64,000 nucleotides of DNA from Daphnia carinata (taxonomy: Eukaryota > Arthropoda > Branchiopoda > Diplostraca > Daphniidae). This document shows, in pieces, positions 25,348-36,551 of this stretch; the first letter of the stretch is position 1; each line of letters starts with the position of its first letter. A program made the position numbers and the translations under genes. A model generated the notes under the pieces. The model had not been told where the DNA came from and did no database searches. It worked only from the letters and a program-made list of their open reading frames with translations. The stretch is from assembly GCF_022539665.2 (NCBI RefSeq), contig NC_081333.1:13018971-13082970 (forward strand), read 5' to 3'.

Positions 25348-25683
25348 ATTTTAAAAAATGTTAAGGCTGTTCAGAAGAAGAACATACTAAAATAAATTCA
25401 AACAAAATTCCCCAGTATGTTGCAAGAAATGGGATTCTCGGAAAAATACATCCAAGGAAAACAAATTGATCTTTCTTTTAGTAATCACGTCCTTGCTAAG
25501 GAAACAACTAGTTCTTCCGGTCCAAGAAAACATATTAGGCGCGCAAAATTACCGAGGAAGGCAGACTTTACAGGGAGGATAAGCGTCAAACTTCAACATC
25601 AAACATAATTCTAATTCAAATTTGTCAAAGTAAAATTAGGTGTTTCAAAGGAAACCGACTCTACTTTGTTTTTAATTTAATTA
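25348..25683 (+). other. 3' flank of KA2
   Basis: The first about 105 bp matches the 3' flank of KA1 with two differences by eye. Then about 205 bp present in unit 1 is missing, and the match resumes at about 25460. It ends at the TA dinucleotide that borders the TIR element. No gene is seen. Confidence 0.6.
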
Positions 25684-26830
25684 GGGGAGGTAGGGCGTGG
25701 TTGGAACACAAAACTTATTTTTGTTCCGTACGTTTACAAAAATCGTCCAAGTAAACTAAAAAATATATAGATTTGTAGCCAATTATCTCAGCTACATAAC
25801 CGTATTTTTTTTGGGTGGGTTCGGCAAAGATTAATATCTGCTATGCGTAAAAAACTGGAGGTACCCCAAGTTGTTTCAATTGCCAATTCTACTCGGCAAT
25901 TGAAACAGGGCGTCTGGGCAATTGAAACGTGGGTTTTCCCATAAGAGAGCTCCCGGTTTTATGAAGAAACTAAAATGACGATATCTTAGAATCTGGGATA
26001 CGTATTTTGATGATTTTTTTACAACAATATAGAGAATTTTAATCTTTACTTTTTAAGATATTTTATAACTTTCTATACTAACTAAATATTATTTAATGAA
26101 TTTTAGTAGTTTTCTGAATTAAGTTCGGAAAACCGTTAGTAATCAAAAGAACGGTTAATAGTATGGAGATAAAATTTTTATAATCGAATATTGCATGTCC
26201 AGCCTTACATCATAATTGTTGTTAATGTCCTTAATTTAATTTTTTAAATTTAATTTCTTTCGTCAACGTTGTAAATAAAAGCACAAACATTGTGGCAGAC
26301 GATAAATGCCAGCCACCCAGCAGACGAAATAAAACACAAAAATAAACAATAATTGAAAAAAGAGCTCTGCTAATACGCTGCGTAGGGAACACTGTTGCCA
26401 GACTATAGTATAGGAGACGCGCATACGGAAGGGTCGCAATTGGAACAAGGTGTTCCAACTGCTCCGACCATGGGTCTTCAAGGAGTTTTAATGTTTATGG
26501 GGGATAAAATTTAGCTAGGAAAAAGTTAATGTGATCAATTTATAGCTTAAAGAATGACGAATGATTGGAGACCTTTTTTAATGATTTTCTCCATCGTTTT
26601 CGGTATGAAAACGAAAAAATTGTCTGCAAAAAAACGACAAATGGGCAGTCAAAAAACAATTTTCTGGGATAATTCGAAAACTTTTGGATTCTAAAGCCTC
26701 CAATTTTTTCTAAAAATGTAGAACCCTAATTTCCGTTAGTTCAAATTTTTTAAACAAAATCTCTTACATACTTTAAGTAGTAGAATTTTTGTTTCAATTG
26801 CCGCGTGTTCCAATTGCGCCCTACCTCCTC
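25684..26830 (+). mobile_element. Non-autonomous TIR element (MITE-like), TA target duplication
   Basis: A 1147 bp insertion absent from unit 1. It begins GGGGAGGTAGGGCG and ends CGCCCTACCTCCTC, so the outer 14 bp are inverted repeats with one mismatch, and looser complementarity continues for about 10 bp (TTGGAACAC on both sides). The element is flanked by TA at 25682-25683 and 26831-26832; the paralogous empty site near 7985 has a single TA (AATTACATGA). TIRs plus a TA duplication fit a Tc1/mariner-type or similar superfamily, but there is no transposase frame (longest open frames about 75 codons), so it is non-autonomous. Internally it holds repeated CAATTGAAAC motifs and a perfect 13 bp hairpin. 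The family is not identified. Confidence 0.85.
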
Positions 26831-28793
26831 TACATGATACAGAGTACAACGAAAGGAGAAAGCGCTCCACGGTTAGTGTCAAACCGATCGAGCGGAAGCT
26901 TGATCTTTGTGATCGCCATGTTCATAGTGAATGGATGTGAAATGAACTTAAAAAAGCTCACATCATATTTTTAACAAATTGAGCAAGACTAAAATTAATT
27001 ACTGTTGCGCGTTGGCATCAACTTAAGGTGAAAGTGTAAATACATAAAATCTGAATTCCATAACGAATCGTTTCACTCGCCAACCTCATTGAAAACCACG
27101 GAATATGCACGTCACCATTTGAGTATCCTAATTTCATTTCTCTTGAAATATCATCCAAAGCTAATTTCATTTCTCTTGAAATATCATCCAAAGCAAAGTG
27201 CTGCGAACGTCAAGTGAGGATTAACTGCTAGATGCAGTTGGTTATAGAGTGGTGAAAAGGACACTATGGATGATAGCTCTTGGCTTCGTCACGATTGAAT
27301 AAACCTTCACTTAAAATATTTGTTTGCAAAATTCCGAGGAAAACGCACACCAATGAAAAAAGGGAATTCAATCCTCCATACAATCTAACGGGCGCGTCCA
27401 GCTCTAAAGCTTTATAAAAAATAAAACCCGAATACGAAAACTAACCTGGAAATGCACCACATAGTCTTCATCGAAAGACAGCAATCTGCTGGACATCACA
27501 CACACTTTTAGACTCTCCGCTTTAGGTTTTGACCGTTGGCCGGTTTCAAAACCACATTTGCCAGTTTCATCACCACGACGCGCTTCATTCGCAACAAACT
27601 GAGCAAAAAAGAAACAAATAAAAAATCATCATTTAGGAAAAAAGTACGGCAATGTAAACATTTAGCTCAATACTATAGACTAACAAATGATCGCAGGTGA
27701 TTTATTATTTCTAAGACATTCCCCATTGCACCAAACACATGTTGTAAGCAATATTGATCCAAAATGTCCAAGTTTCTTATGACGGCCGTGAATCGAAAAG
27801 TATTGAAATTGACCATCGTGCAAGCCTAGTCAAATAATCCAAACTCTGCCTTAGATACAACTGTATTTACGACAGAAATGTAACATTTTGACTACGTGTC
27901 AGTAGACTAGTATTGTCTAAACAAATTTACGTCATTGATTGCATTACAAATATTTTAACCTGCTTTTATGTCCTGCAAAGAAAAGGTGGCAACGCTCTCA
28001 CATACTAACGAAGAAGCAAAAGGAAAAGGTGCACGTTCATGGGACTAAACTTACCACTGCACATTGCGACACTCCACCAGACCAGAGACTAAAGCAGAAT
28101 GCACTGATCCCTACTACGGGCTCGGTAGACATGCTCAGTCTTGCCGGTGGTGGCGCGCGGAAATTATACCCGCCGTTTGTTGCGGGGGAGGGTGGGAGAG
28201 ATACTTTACAAGGACACTGTAAGGTCTCATTAGTAGGAATTTGAAAAATTCAAAAAGACGAAGATGATAAATAATAGACGAAACGAAAACATGGGTTTCA
28301 GAGAACTCCGCTCGATTAGAAAAGGAAACAGGCAATTTATTGTTAGAGATAACAAAACTTACCAGGTTCATTGAACCATTGTTGAGCTATTGTTCCATAG
28401 GCGGGAGAACTCGTGTCTTATTGCCTTTTGTCCCTGAGCTAGCCAGCATGGTTTTCCTTCCCGTACCTCTAGCGCTAATTGTGAGAAGGCGGGTGTGTTA
28501 TAAACATGTGCAGTGAAACGCAAATATGTCCTTCCATTTTCTTTATCCGATATTATAAATTTTTCCTGTCTAGTAGCACACATATTTTAAACGAAACATT
28601 TCTAAAATTAAATTTTTTTAACATTTGGAATAATGCATTCCAAAACGAAAATAGTCTTCCAATGATTGTATCGATTCTTACACGATCAATCAGCGAAATC
28701 GGTACGGTACACGTGCCCGAAGAAAAGTAGGAGGAATGGTTTTCTCTCAGTGTGTGCAACGAGATGACTGTGACAATTCGTTCAATATTTAGT
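26831..28793 (+). other. Unit 3/4 intergenic and leader sequence
   Basis: Continues the unit 3 flank after the element (matching about 7988-8880, with a 40 bp local tandem duplication near 27130-27200, CTAATTTCATTTCTCTTGAA twice), then the unit 4 leader from 27762. No gene is supported. Confidence 0.6.
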
Positions 28794-29560
28794 AAGGTCC
28801 TACATCAGGTACAGAAATTCGCTCCCTAAAAATTTATTATTATTGCAATTATTATCAATACTGGTATTGATGGGTGTTTGATTATTTAATTTCTATGCAT
28901 TTCACATTTTGGCAAACGTGTAGATACGGACGTGGAACAAATGAAGGGCGAAAGTAGAATGAGCCTCGAAATGGAGGAAAAGATGAAGAACATGATGGCG
29001 ACTCAAGCATTGAAAACTTGTCCATTACGTATCCAAAAAACTATGTCCGGCTTACTCTCAGAATGATAAGGTATGCAACGAATCATAGTATGACTGAGCT
29101 AAATTCAACAGTGCATGTTTGACCTACAAGTTTTTGATTGCATTTGTTTGGCAGGTCTACGTGCCGAATACAAAACATTAACTCGTTAGCCAGGATGCCT
29201 GACTTAACTAGACCAAGTGCGATAACGTATAGTACATCTATTGTACAAAAATTGCTATTCTAAACCGTGCGTTTTGGTAAAAAGCCTTTTTGTGATAAGC
29301 CAGTCGGCCTTGCATCTATTCTTCACACCAAACAGGTAGACGTAAACATGGAGGTTGATTATATTCAACAAGTGAGATTTATTGCCCAGTTGCTAGGCCA
29401 TTTACTGCACCAGTCAACGAGTTTGAAGTAAAACACTAGATCGTACAAGGACGAGATGATATCGATTCCCTCTCTTCCATACAAACACACGAACATGACT
29501 CGGCATTTCAACATGCAAAATAGAAAATCCCAAAAGGCCAGCAGCACGTATAGGAAGTAC
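27762..29560 (+). repeat. Segmental duplication unit 4 (truncated)
   Basis: Fourth unit. The leader is present to about 28780, then joins directly to the end of EcK exon 3, so exon 1, exon 2 and most of exon 3 are gone. A short stretch at about 29345-29480 still resembles the sequence 3' of EcK copy 1 (about 3270-3430). After about 29560 no similarity to the other units is evident until the diverged EcK copy 4. Confidence 0.75.
28794..29013 (+). pseudogene. EcKinase remnant of unit 4 (end of exon 3, intron 3, most of exon 4)
   Basis: Starts with the last bases of exon 3 (AAGGTCCTACATCAG at about 28794-28808), followed by a recognisable intron 3 and exon 4 sequence (DVEQMKGESRMSLEMEEK, 28924-29012), ending where the intact copies read MATQAL. 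Exons 1 and 2 and most of exon 3 are deleted by a direct join to the leader at about 28790. It cannot encode a kinase. Confidence 0.85.
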
Positions 29561-29888
29561 AGAAGGTCTCTATCATTCTACACGGAGAGATATCGAAAAG
29601 CAGATCGTCGTCTATTGGACGTCTTGTGATTTTGATTTGCTCACTTGTTTTTATTTTTAGTCGCAGCGTATGTTTTTCGGTGATAACGAGATGGTATTAG
29701 AAGAGAAAAATTAGACCTTTGGGATACGCTTTTATTGGATAGCATTCAGAGTTGTGCTTTTGACATACTACTTCCAATACTTTGATTGCAGTCTTCCAAT
29801 TTCTTGTAATTCAAACCCCGAGGTAAAACCTAAATTTAAATATTTTAAATTGAAATAAGAAGACGTATGCAAATCAGAATATCGAAAG
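29014..29888 (+). other. Intergenic region before EcK copy 4
   Basis: No gene is seen. A short stretch near 29345-29480 is a diverged copy of the sequence 3' of EcK copy 1. The remainder is unique and AT-rich, and presumably includes the promoter of EcK copy 4. Confidence 0.5.
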
Positions 29889-31496
29889 ATGACTAGACAA
29901 GTAAAGAGCTTGGCAGATCGGCAGCATTTCTGGAAGACCCTCTTTGAGGCGAAGAGCTTGGCTGCCCAACTGGCCTCTCTGGCAACAGATCATATCGATG
30001 GCGTCACTTACGATGACCTGCCCCACTACGGACAAGTGCATGTTGTGGCCGAATCCGCGTCCAGCCTAGGGGACAATTTTATGAGCGATACTTTCATTGT
30101 AACAGCTCAACTTACAGCATCGGAAAACAAGACTCAGACGTTGAGTACATTTATCAAAGTAAATTATTCATTTTCTACGTGGTTCTGCCTGACTTCATCA
30201 CATTGAAATTTTGGATCTTTTAAAACAGGTCCTTCCAACGAATGCGCTGTTGCGTCAGGCAGCGTACGAGGCACACACTCATCACCGTGAGATTAACATG
30301 TACCATCATTTCTTTGGCCTGCTGAGGGAAATGCATGCCGATCAACCGATCCCGCTAGACGTGCCCGATGTCTACTACACTCACATCGAGGAGATGGTCA
30401 AGGATGGAACAGATGGTTCGGGTATTTGCACGTTGCTCGAGGATCTCAAGGCACAGGGTTATCGCATGGCTGAAAAGGCACTAGGTGCTGATTATCGACA
30501 CTGTCACATGGCACTGACGTCGTTGGCACATTATCACGCCTTAACTCTGAACGTCCTAAGAAAATGGACAGATCCTTCGACTGGAGAATTGTCCAACATG
30601 CCATCGACAACTGACTTTTTCTTGAAAGAAAAGACAATGTACGATATGGGCCTGCTCGAAATGATCCAAGATAATTTCAAGAATATTGTCGAATTCGCTG
30701 CAGAGGTCGAAAGACCCGACGTAAGTACCAAGTGTTACATTTTATTGAATTTTTTTCAAACGTTCTGCTTTGTTAGCTCGTCGAATGGTTAAAGGAACTG
30801 GAGGAACGTTTGCCCGACGTTATCATGTACGACACAAAGGAAAATTGCGGTCCATTGGCTTGCATCCTTCATGGCGATTTCTGGAACAACAACATGCTGT
30901 TCAAATACGATGGTCAGCAAGGAACCAATGCCAACATTCCAATCGCACTCAAAATGATTGATTTTCAAATTTCAAGAATCGGACATCCAATCAGTGACAT
31001 CCTTTACTTCATGTACTCGAGCGCTGCCCCTGAAACGAGAGAGAAACATATGGTGGTTTTGCTCCGTTATTATTTCGATACTCTAACCACTGATTTGAGG
31101 TTACTTGGCATTTCGCTCGATGATTATACTTGGGAAGATTTCTTCAAAGACTACAAGAGGAGGTCGTTAACGGGGATGTTTATGGGCATCGTCGTTTTAT
31201 CTTTTGTTTTGAACAAGAAAGTGCTGACCAAGTTGGACGATTTGGATGCAGAGGAGAGGCTCAAAGAACCAAAACCAGGTATTTTAATCAACCTTTAGTT
31301 TTTCTAAAACAAGTGTCTTATCATACGTGATTCAGAGTCGGACGTGGAACCAGAAAAAGGTGCCAGTGGAATGACGCTCGAATTGGAAGAAACCATGAAA
31401 AACATGATGAAATCACAGAAATTGAGCGACAATCCAACCCTTACCGATCGACTTTTGAAACTGATCGTAGAAGTTAAAGCCCTCAACAATTCTTAA
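29889..31496 (+). CDS. EcKinase/CHK-like small-molecule kinase, copy 4 (diverged)
   Basis: Predicted exons 29889-30158, 30229-30720, 30777-31278 and 31336-31496 (474 aa), phases 0, 0 and 1. Exon 2 has exactly the same length (492 nt) as in copies 1-3. The catalytic loop (HGDFWNNN) and IDFQ motif are intact. It is the most diverged of the four intact copies: exon 1 ends TASENKTQTLSTFIK and the variable loop after the catalytic motif is shorter (DGQQGTNANIPIALK). It has no kinase-ankyrin partner downstream and its 5' region is not part of the duplicated leader, so it may represent the older single-copy locus. It converges with the first LPMO gene, 203 bp away. Confidence 0.9.
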
Positions 31497-31699
31497 TACC
31501 TATATTTGCTGGTCGTGTTCCAGCGATTCTGCGCAGCTCAATTTCCAGCCATTTATTGTTTACGGCATTTTTCGGACGTCCAATAATCGACGTATATATG
31601 ATTCATGCATTTTTATTCTATATTCTAATGTTTTTGAAACTAAAACTGGATAGCAAATTTCAAAGACAAATAGAAGGCCAAGGTTCCGTTCAGCGAGGG

Positions 31700-32541
31700 T
31701 TAAATGATGGCGATATCGGCGCAATTGACGAACGTCTCCTGCGAGCCACATCCCATTCCGGACGTTCCGTTTTTACACACGCCCCAATTGTTGCCTGAAA
31801 TTTTAAAGGAACAATATTTAAATAATTTAATAAGGACTCTTTTGATTGACCAAAACATACCTGCTGTGTAGCGCCATTGGAGGACGCAATAATCGCACGA
31901 AACGTCCGCAGGAAGTTGAACAACAGGGAAATAGAGCCCGTTAGCAGATGAAACGTAGAACTGAGTCGAACCATCGATGAGTGTCAATAGATGGTCATCG
32001 AAACATTGTTGAGTGGTCAACTCTTCAACCGATTGTTTAGGGCACAAACGGAATTCAAAGTAACCCAAATGGTTCGATGTCAATTCGACAGTCAATCGTA
32101 CCCACTAAAACACAAAAAATCAATCGAAATGCATTTTAATTCTATTAAATTGATGTACCGATGATTGGGCGTAAGTTTGTCCAATGATCCCAGTTCCATA
32201 GACCCCACCTTCGTCATTGTCTCTTGGCCGGGGTAGACTCCATTCATCACCACATTCACCGCAACGGCCCTGATTGACGCTGTTGAATTGAACCTAAGCA
32301 TTTCAATCATTCATTAAAGAACAGTTACATAGAAATATTGAAAAGGACGTACACCATAACCGCCACAATTGAGCCCATTTTCGTTGTAATTGGGCGGAAC
32401 GTTGAAACCGTACCGCCACATGGATGAACGACTTGGTGGATCCAGCATCATGCCATGCCCATCGGCTGATTGGAACAACCGACCAGAAGCAATTAGGGCG
32501 ATGACCAGGCCGCAATTCATCAACAATGTCGTTGGTTTCAT
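31700..32541 (-). CDS. AA15-type lytic polysaccharide monooxygenase (chitin-binding type-4 domain), gene A
   Basis: Exons on the minus strand: 32353-32541, 32159-32293, 31861-32104 and 31700-31794 (220 aa), phases 0, 0 and 1. A signal peptide of about 28 residues ends just before HGMMLDPPSRSSMW, so the mature protein starts with the histidine that forms half of the copper brace in LPMOs. A second conserved His lies in SNHLGYFEFRLCP, and the family end motif QETFVNCADIAI is present. AA15 enzymes are secreted copper oxidases that cleave chitin or cellulose; in crustaceans they are tied to digestion or cuticle turnover. The last intron (31795-31860, 66 nt) is a multiple of three without a stop, so its retention would keep the frame. 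First gene of a four-gene cluster. Confidence 0.9.
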
Positions 32542-33351
32542 TCTCGAGGATTAAACGTTAAAGAAAAATAGCTTAAAAATCAAAGTTTACCTACTTGGTT
32601 CAAGCGAATAGTCCTCACATTATGCGCATGTCCTTTATATATACCGTACAAGTTATGTGTTGTACTTGATGGCAATAGGCGCGTGCTGATAGCTTTGCTT
32701 CTTATCGTTTTTTAGAGCAAAATGGACAACTGTCATCGCTAAAACGGAAAGGTTATGATTCGTTTAGACGTTGACGTCCTCTATGACAATCGGAAGCGGG
32801 CTTTTGCCATGACATCACGAGACGAATTCACAAGGATGACGTACGTTGTCAACAATCTGTACGTGCCGGTTGAACACGATCGAAATAAAATGCGGATAAT
32901 GGCACGTAATGGTCCTAGCTTGACCATCAACAAGATAATTGAAGAATCACTCGTTTCAAATGTTTCTTGTCAATCAGTGTGGATAAAGACGTGATATCAC
33001 TGATGCCCATGTCTTTACAGGCCAAAAACATACGAGACACTTGTTTGTCTGAAATCTTAATGGATATTTACCGTGCCCTGTTTTCCTTATGCTGCTCACA
33101 ACATTGCGACATTGTAAATGGATGGGAGTGGTACGAAAATGATTTGGGATAAACGCCCCTCTTTTTCTGGACGTAATTAGACAACACCTTAGGAGATCTC
33201 ACTTGGTACTCTGCGACATATCAAGTGGAATTCGACGTTTAAATAAAATGTATTGATTCAAATTCCGTTTCATAACGAAGTAAAAATTAAATCAAGATGA
33301 ATAGATAATATTTTATTTGACATGCAAGTATAGATTCTGATTATATGACAA
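32542..33351 (-). other. Intergenic region between LPMO genes A and B
   Basis: About 810 bp without a recognisable gene. An open frame of 79 codons on the plus strand at 32755-32994 has no family resemblance and no supporting context. The part just above 32541 (about 32560-32660) is the presumed promoter of gene A and contains TTTATATATACC near 32632-32645, a possible TATA box on either strand. Confidence 0.45.
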
Positions 33352-34268
33352 TCACAAACGGGCTGGAAGAATGGATACATCCGCACAATTAACGAACGAT
33401 TCCTGATAACAGTAGCCACTGCCTCCATTAGGACATAATCCTTCGCTATTGGCTGCATTAAAAAAAATGGAATAAAATAAAAAAACAGGATCTTTGATGA
33501 ATTTCTTTTGATGGTGTGATATTTACCTACTGTCCAGTACCACTGGAGAACGCAATGTTGACACGTGACGCCCGCTGGTAGCCGGACAGTCGGAAAATAG
33601 AGGCCAGTTGAGCTGCCAATTTGAAATTTAGTGCCACCGTCGACTACGATCGCGTCCCCTTGTCCAGGCAATTCAACAAGTTCAAGTGGATATCTGTCCA
33701 GGCATTCCTGCGTTACTAGTTCATCAGCTGATTGTTTCGGACACAATCGGAACACGAAATCTCCCCAATGGTTGGCCGTAACGTTCACCGTAATGCGTAC
33801 AACCTGTGCAACGGATCCTTAGTTAAGGCTGTACTATGTGAATCATTGAATGTACATTACCGATCCTTCGGTGTAGGTTTGGCCAATGATGCCCGTGTGG
33901 TAGATGCCCCCCTCATCGTTTGATCTCGGCCGTTCCAGCCTCCATTCGTCTCCGCATTCCCCACATCGTCCCTGATTGATGCTGTTGTGCTGAGCCTGAA
34001 CAACAAGTCAATGAGTTTCATTCGATACGTGTTAAATGCTGGGTCTACTAACCTCTCTACCACCACAGTTGAGCTCCATGTCATTGTAATTTTTAGAATC
34101 TTCAGGGACGCTGAAACCGACCCTCCACATGGACGAACGACCAGGAGGATCGTACATGTAGCCGTGACTATCTACGTTCACGATGTTGCTGCTGAAGATG
34201 ACCACAAACAGGAGAACAGATGAGAAGGCAACAACCAGTTTGTTCGATGACGTAATACAAACAACCAT
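33352..34268 (-). CDS. AA15-type lytic polysaccharide monooxygenase, gene B
   Basis: Exons on the minus strand: 34053-34268, 33861-33995, 33527-33803 and 33352-33452 (242 aa), with the same phases as gene A. The hydrophobic signal peptide ends before HGYMYDPPGRSSMW, giving an N-terminal copper-binding His in the mature protein. The second His is in TANHWGDFVFRLCP. Cysteine pattern GRCGECGDEW and the end motif QESFVNCADVSI match the family. Compared with gene A it has an 11-residue insertion in exon 3 (LPGQGDAIVVDG), shared with gene C, so B and C are probably the closest pair. Secreted; likely acts on chitin or cellulose. Confidence 0.9.
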
Positions 34269-35258
34269 GTTGATAGATTTTTTCTTTCAAATGAAAAATC
34301 GAAATGAATTACGGCCTATTGCGTATGGTGAGTTTGGAAGCGAATCGTTTGTACAACAATTGGTTCGAGTTTGACCAAGCTCTTTATAAGGCCACTGCGA
34401 AGATAGTCAAAAGTCGCAGAGTAAAAAGATCATAAAAAACGTGATGGGATAGTGTGTATCACACTGGACCGATTGCGTCCCTCTGTTTGTTTTCATTATC
34501 TGACGGTCATTTCAATAAACGCATAACACGTCCATTTGTTCCATTGCACGTTACGTACAACAATTCTTTAGTTATTTACGTTTTTGAATTCAATGAACAA
34601 CAACCATTTCGATAAATTACCAACATATTCATGGAACAAGAAGAAATTACAAGCTGAACATTATTCATTTGAGTCTAATGCTTTTTAATGTATAAATGAA
34701 GTGAAGGTGACGAAGTGATATCGCCATATCAAAACGTCATTGAAAAGCAGCGTAACTGCGTTACGAAACCAAAAGGGAAATGAAATCAACAACAGAGATA
34801 AGAAAACAATTCCATTGGCACGGAAGGAAAGTCGGAATGCTGGTATTCCCTTTTTTTCATTGTCAAAGGCCATGATGAAAGAATTCAACGATCGGCTTCG
34901 CGTGCCCAATCTGTCGTTTGAAGCAATCCCTTTGTGTCCCGCACTGCTTTTGGTCGGATAAGGCATAGAAGAACAAACATTATAGTTAATCAGGAAATAA
35001 ACCGGGGAAAAGGGGAATTTCCTCTTATTATTTAAATAGCCACCACTAAATCAATGGTTGGTATGTTATATTGTATAATACTTTAAGCCATCAAACAGCG
35101 GAGAGGAAAACAACAAAGTACTTCGTTTTGCATGTAAAACGTGTATTGCTCGACAATCAATGAATAAATCAAACATTTGATCGAATTCCTCTATCACCAA
35201 AATCAAAACCCTATATAATTATATCTTGGTCAATGTAGCCTCTCGACATTTCATTAAA
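34269..35258 (-). other. Intergenic region between LPMO genes B and C
   Basis: About 990 bp, AT-rich. Short open frames on both strands at about 34685-34966 show no family resemblance. The promoter of gene B should lie just above 34268; TCTTTATAAGG at about 34380-34390 is a TATA-like candidate. Nothing else is seen. Confidence 0.45.
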
Positions 35259-36128
35259 CTAAGCCCGTGGTACAATAGCCACATCGGCGCAATTGACAAA
35301 GGTTTCCTGGTAACAATATCCATTGCCACCCCCTGGACACAGTCCGGGGCTATTACCTGCATTGGAACAAACATTCAGTTTTGTTGAAACGAAATTAAAA
35401 GAATGGCATTGAATTGCAAATGGCACCTGTGCTGTAGTACCACTGCAGGACGCAGTTTTGGCAAGTGACGCCTTCTGGTAGCCGGACACTCGGGAAATAG
35501 AGGCCAGTTGAACTGCCGATTTGAAATTTGGTGCCTTCGACTATGATCCCATCACCTTGTCCAGGCAATTCGACAAGTTCAAGTGGATATCTGTCCAGGC
35601 ATTCCTGCGTCACCAGTTCATCAGCTGATTGTTTCGGGCACAATCGGAACACGAAATAGCCCAAATGATTGGCTGTTATTTGAACTGTTAGTCGAACAAT
35701 CTGAAAATAAAAACAATTGAACCAAGATCGAAAGCCAAAACTTTTATAAAATATTACCGATGCTTCGACATAAGTCTGTCCGATAATGCCCGTACCATAA
35801 AGGCCTCCCTCGTCATGGGGTCTAGGCCGGCTTAGTTTATATTCATCACCGCATTCACCACAACGTCCCTGATTAACTTCGTCAAAGTGCTGAGCCTACG
35901 ATCGTTAATCAAATACCTTCATTACAAAAAATTACACTCATTGTCCAGGTAAAAATGCACCTCTCTACCACCGCAATTAAGGCCCGTGTCGTTCTCGTTC
36001 ATGGGCACGTTAAAACCGAACCGCCACATGGAGGATCGTCCGGGTGGATCGTAGAGAATGCCATGTCCATTCGCTATGAAGATGCAGCTGCAAATGATTA
36101 ACAAGACGCCAACAAAGTCACTAAACAT
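35259..36128 (-). CDS. AA15-type lytic polysaccharide monooxygenase, gene C
   Basis: Exons on the minus strand: 35961-36128, 35758-35895, 35427-35700 and 35259-35356 (225 aa). Same exon phases as its neighbours; exon 2 is one codon longer (AQHFDEVNQGRC against AQHNSINQGRC). A signal peptide of 21 residues ends before HGILYDPPGRSSMW, placing the copper-brace His at the mature N-terminus. The second His is in TANHLGYFVFRLCP; the end motif is QETFVNCADVAI. The insertion LPGQGDGIIVEG links it to gene B. Secreted enzyme, probable chitin or cellulose oxidation. Confidence 0.9.
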
Positions 36129-36551
36129 TTCGAAATAATTGTGTACAATTGAGGCAGAGAATTTCAGAATGTACTAGTTGCAGTTTAATTTATAACACTG
36201 ACTACTGTTGATGGCTTAAACGATAACAAGTGGCAAACAATCGATATAGCCAAGTCCAACATTTTGTTGTTCAATTTCAAGATAATTTTCTGTAGGTCAT
36301 CACTGTTGTTCACACTCACCGTTACTGGTCTAACCGACTGTTATCTTTTAAATGCCAATTTGGTTTACGGTTTCGTCAATCAAGCCATTTCGTGACACGA
36401 TGAAATTTAATGCAAGATGGGATAAGGGACAGTCACGATTTCTCAACAGGTACTTTTTATCTCGTTGTATGATTAGGTGTTGCAATCATTTGACACCATC
36501 AATTACGCACCGAAATGATTTATTGAAGCGAGTAATGAAATTGAATTACAG
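36129..36551 (-). other. Intergenic region between LPMO genes C and D
   Basis: About 420 bp with no gene seen. It should hold the promoter of gene C; no core element was assigned. Confidence 0.45.

Larger units (their letters stand above)
14882..27761 (+). repeat. Segmental duplication unit 3 (about 12.9 kb)
   Basis: Third and longest unit. It carries an EcK gene fragment (16105-16216), EcK copy 3, the long KA copy, and an inserted 1147 bp TIR element at 25684-26830. Relative to unit 1 it lacks about 205 bp just after the KA gene (unit 1 positions about 7550-7755). Confidence 0.85.

Noticed and set aside
32755-32994. 79-codon plus-strand open frame between LPMO genes A and B
   Set aside because: Not recognised, no splice sites or neighbouring exons, and length is within chance for this region.
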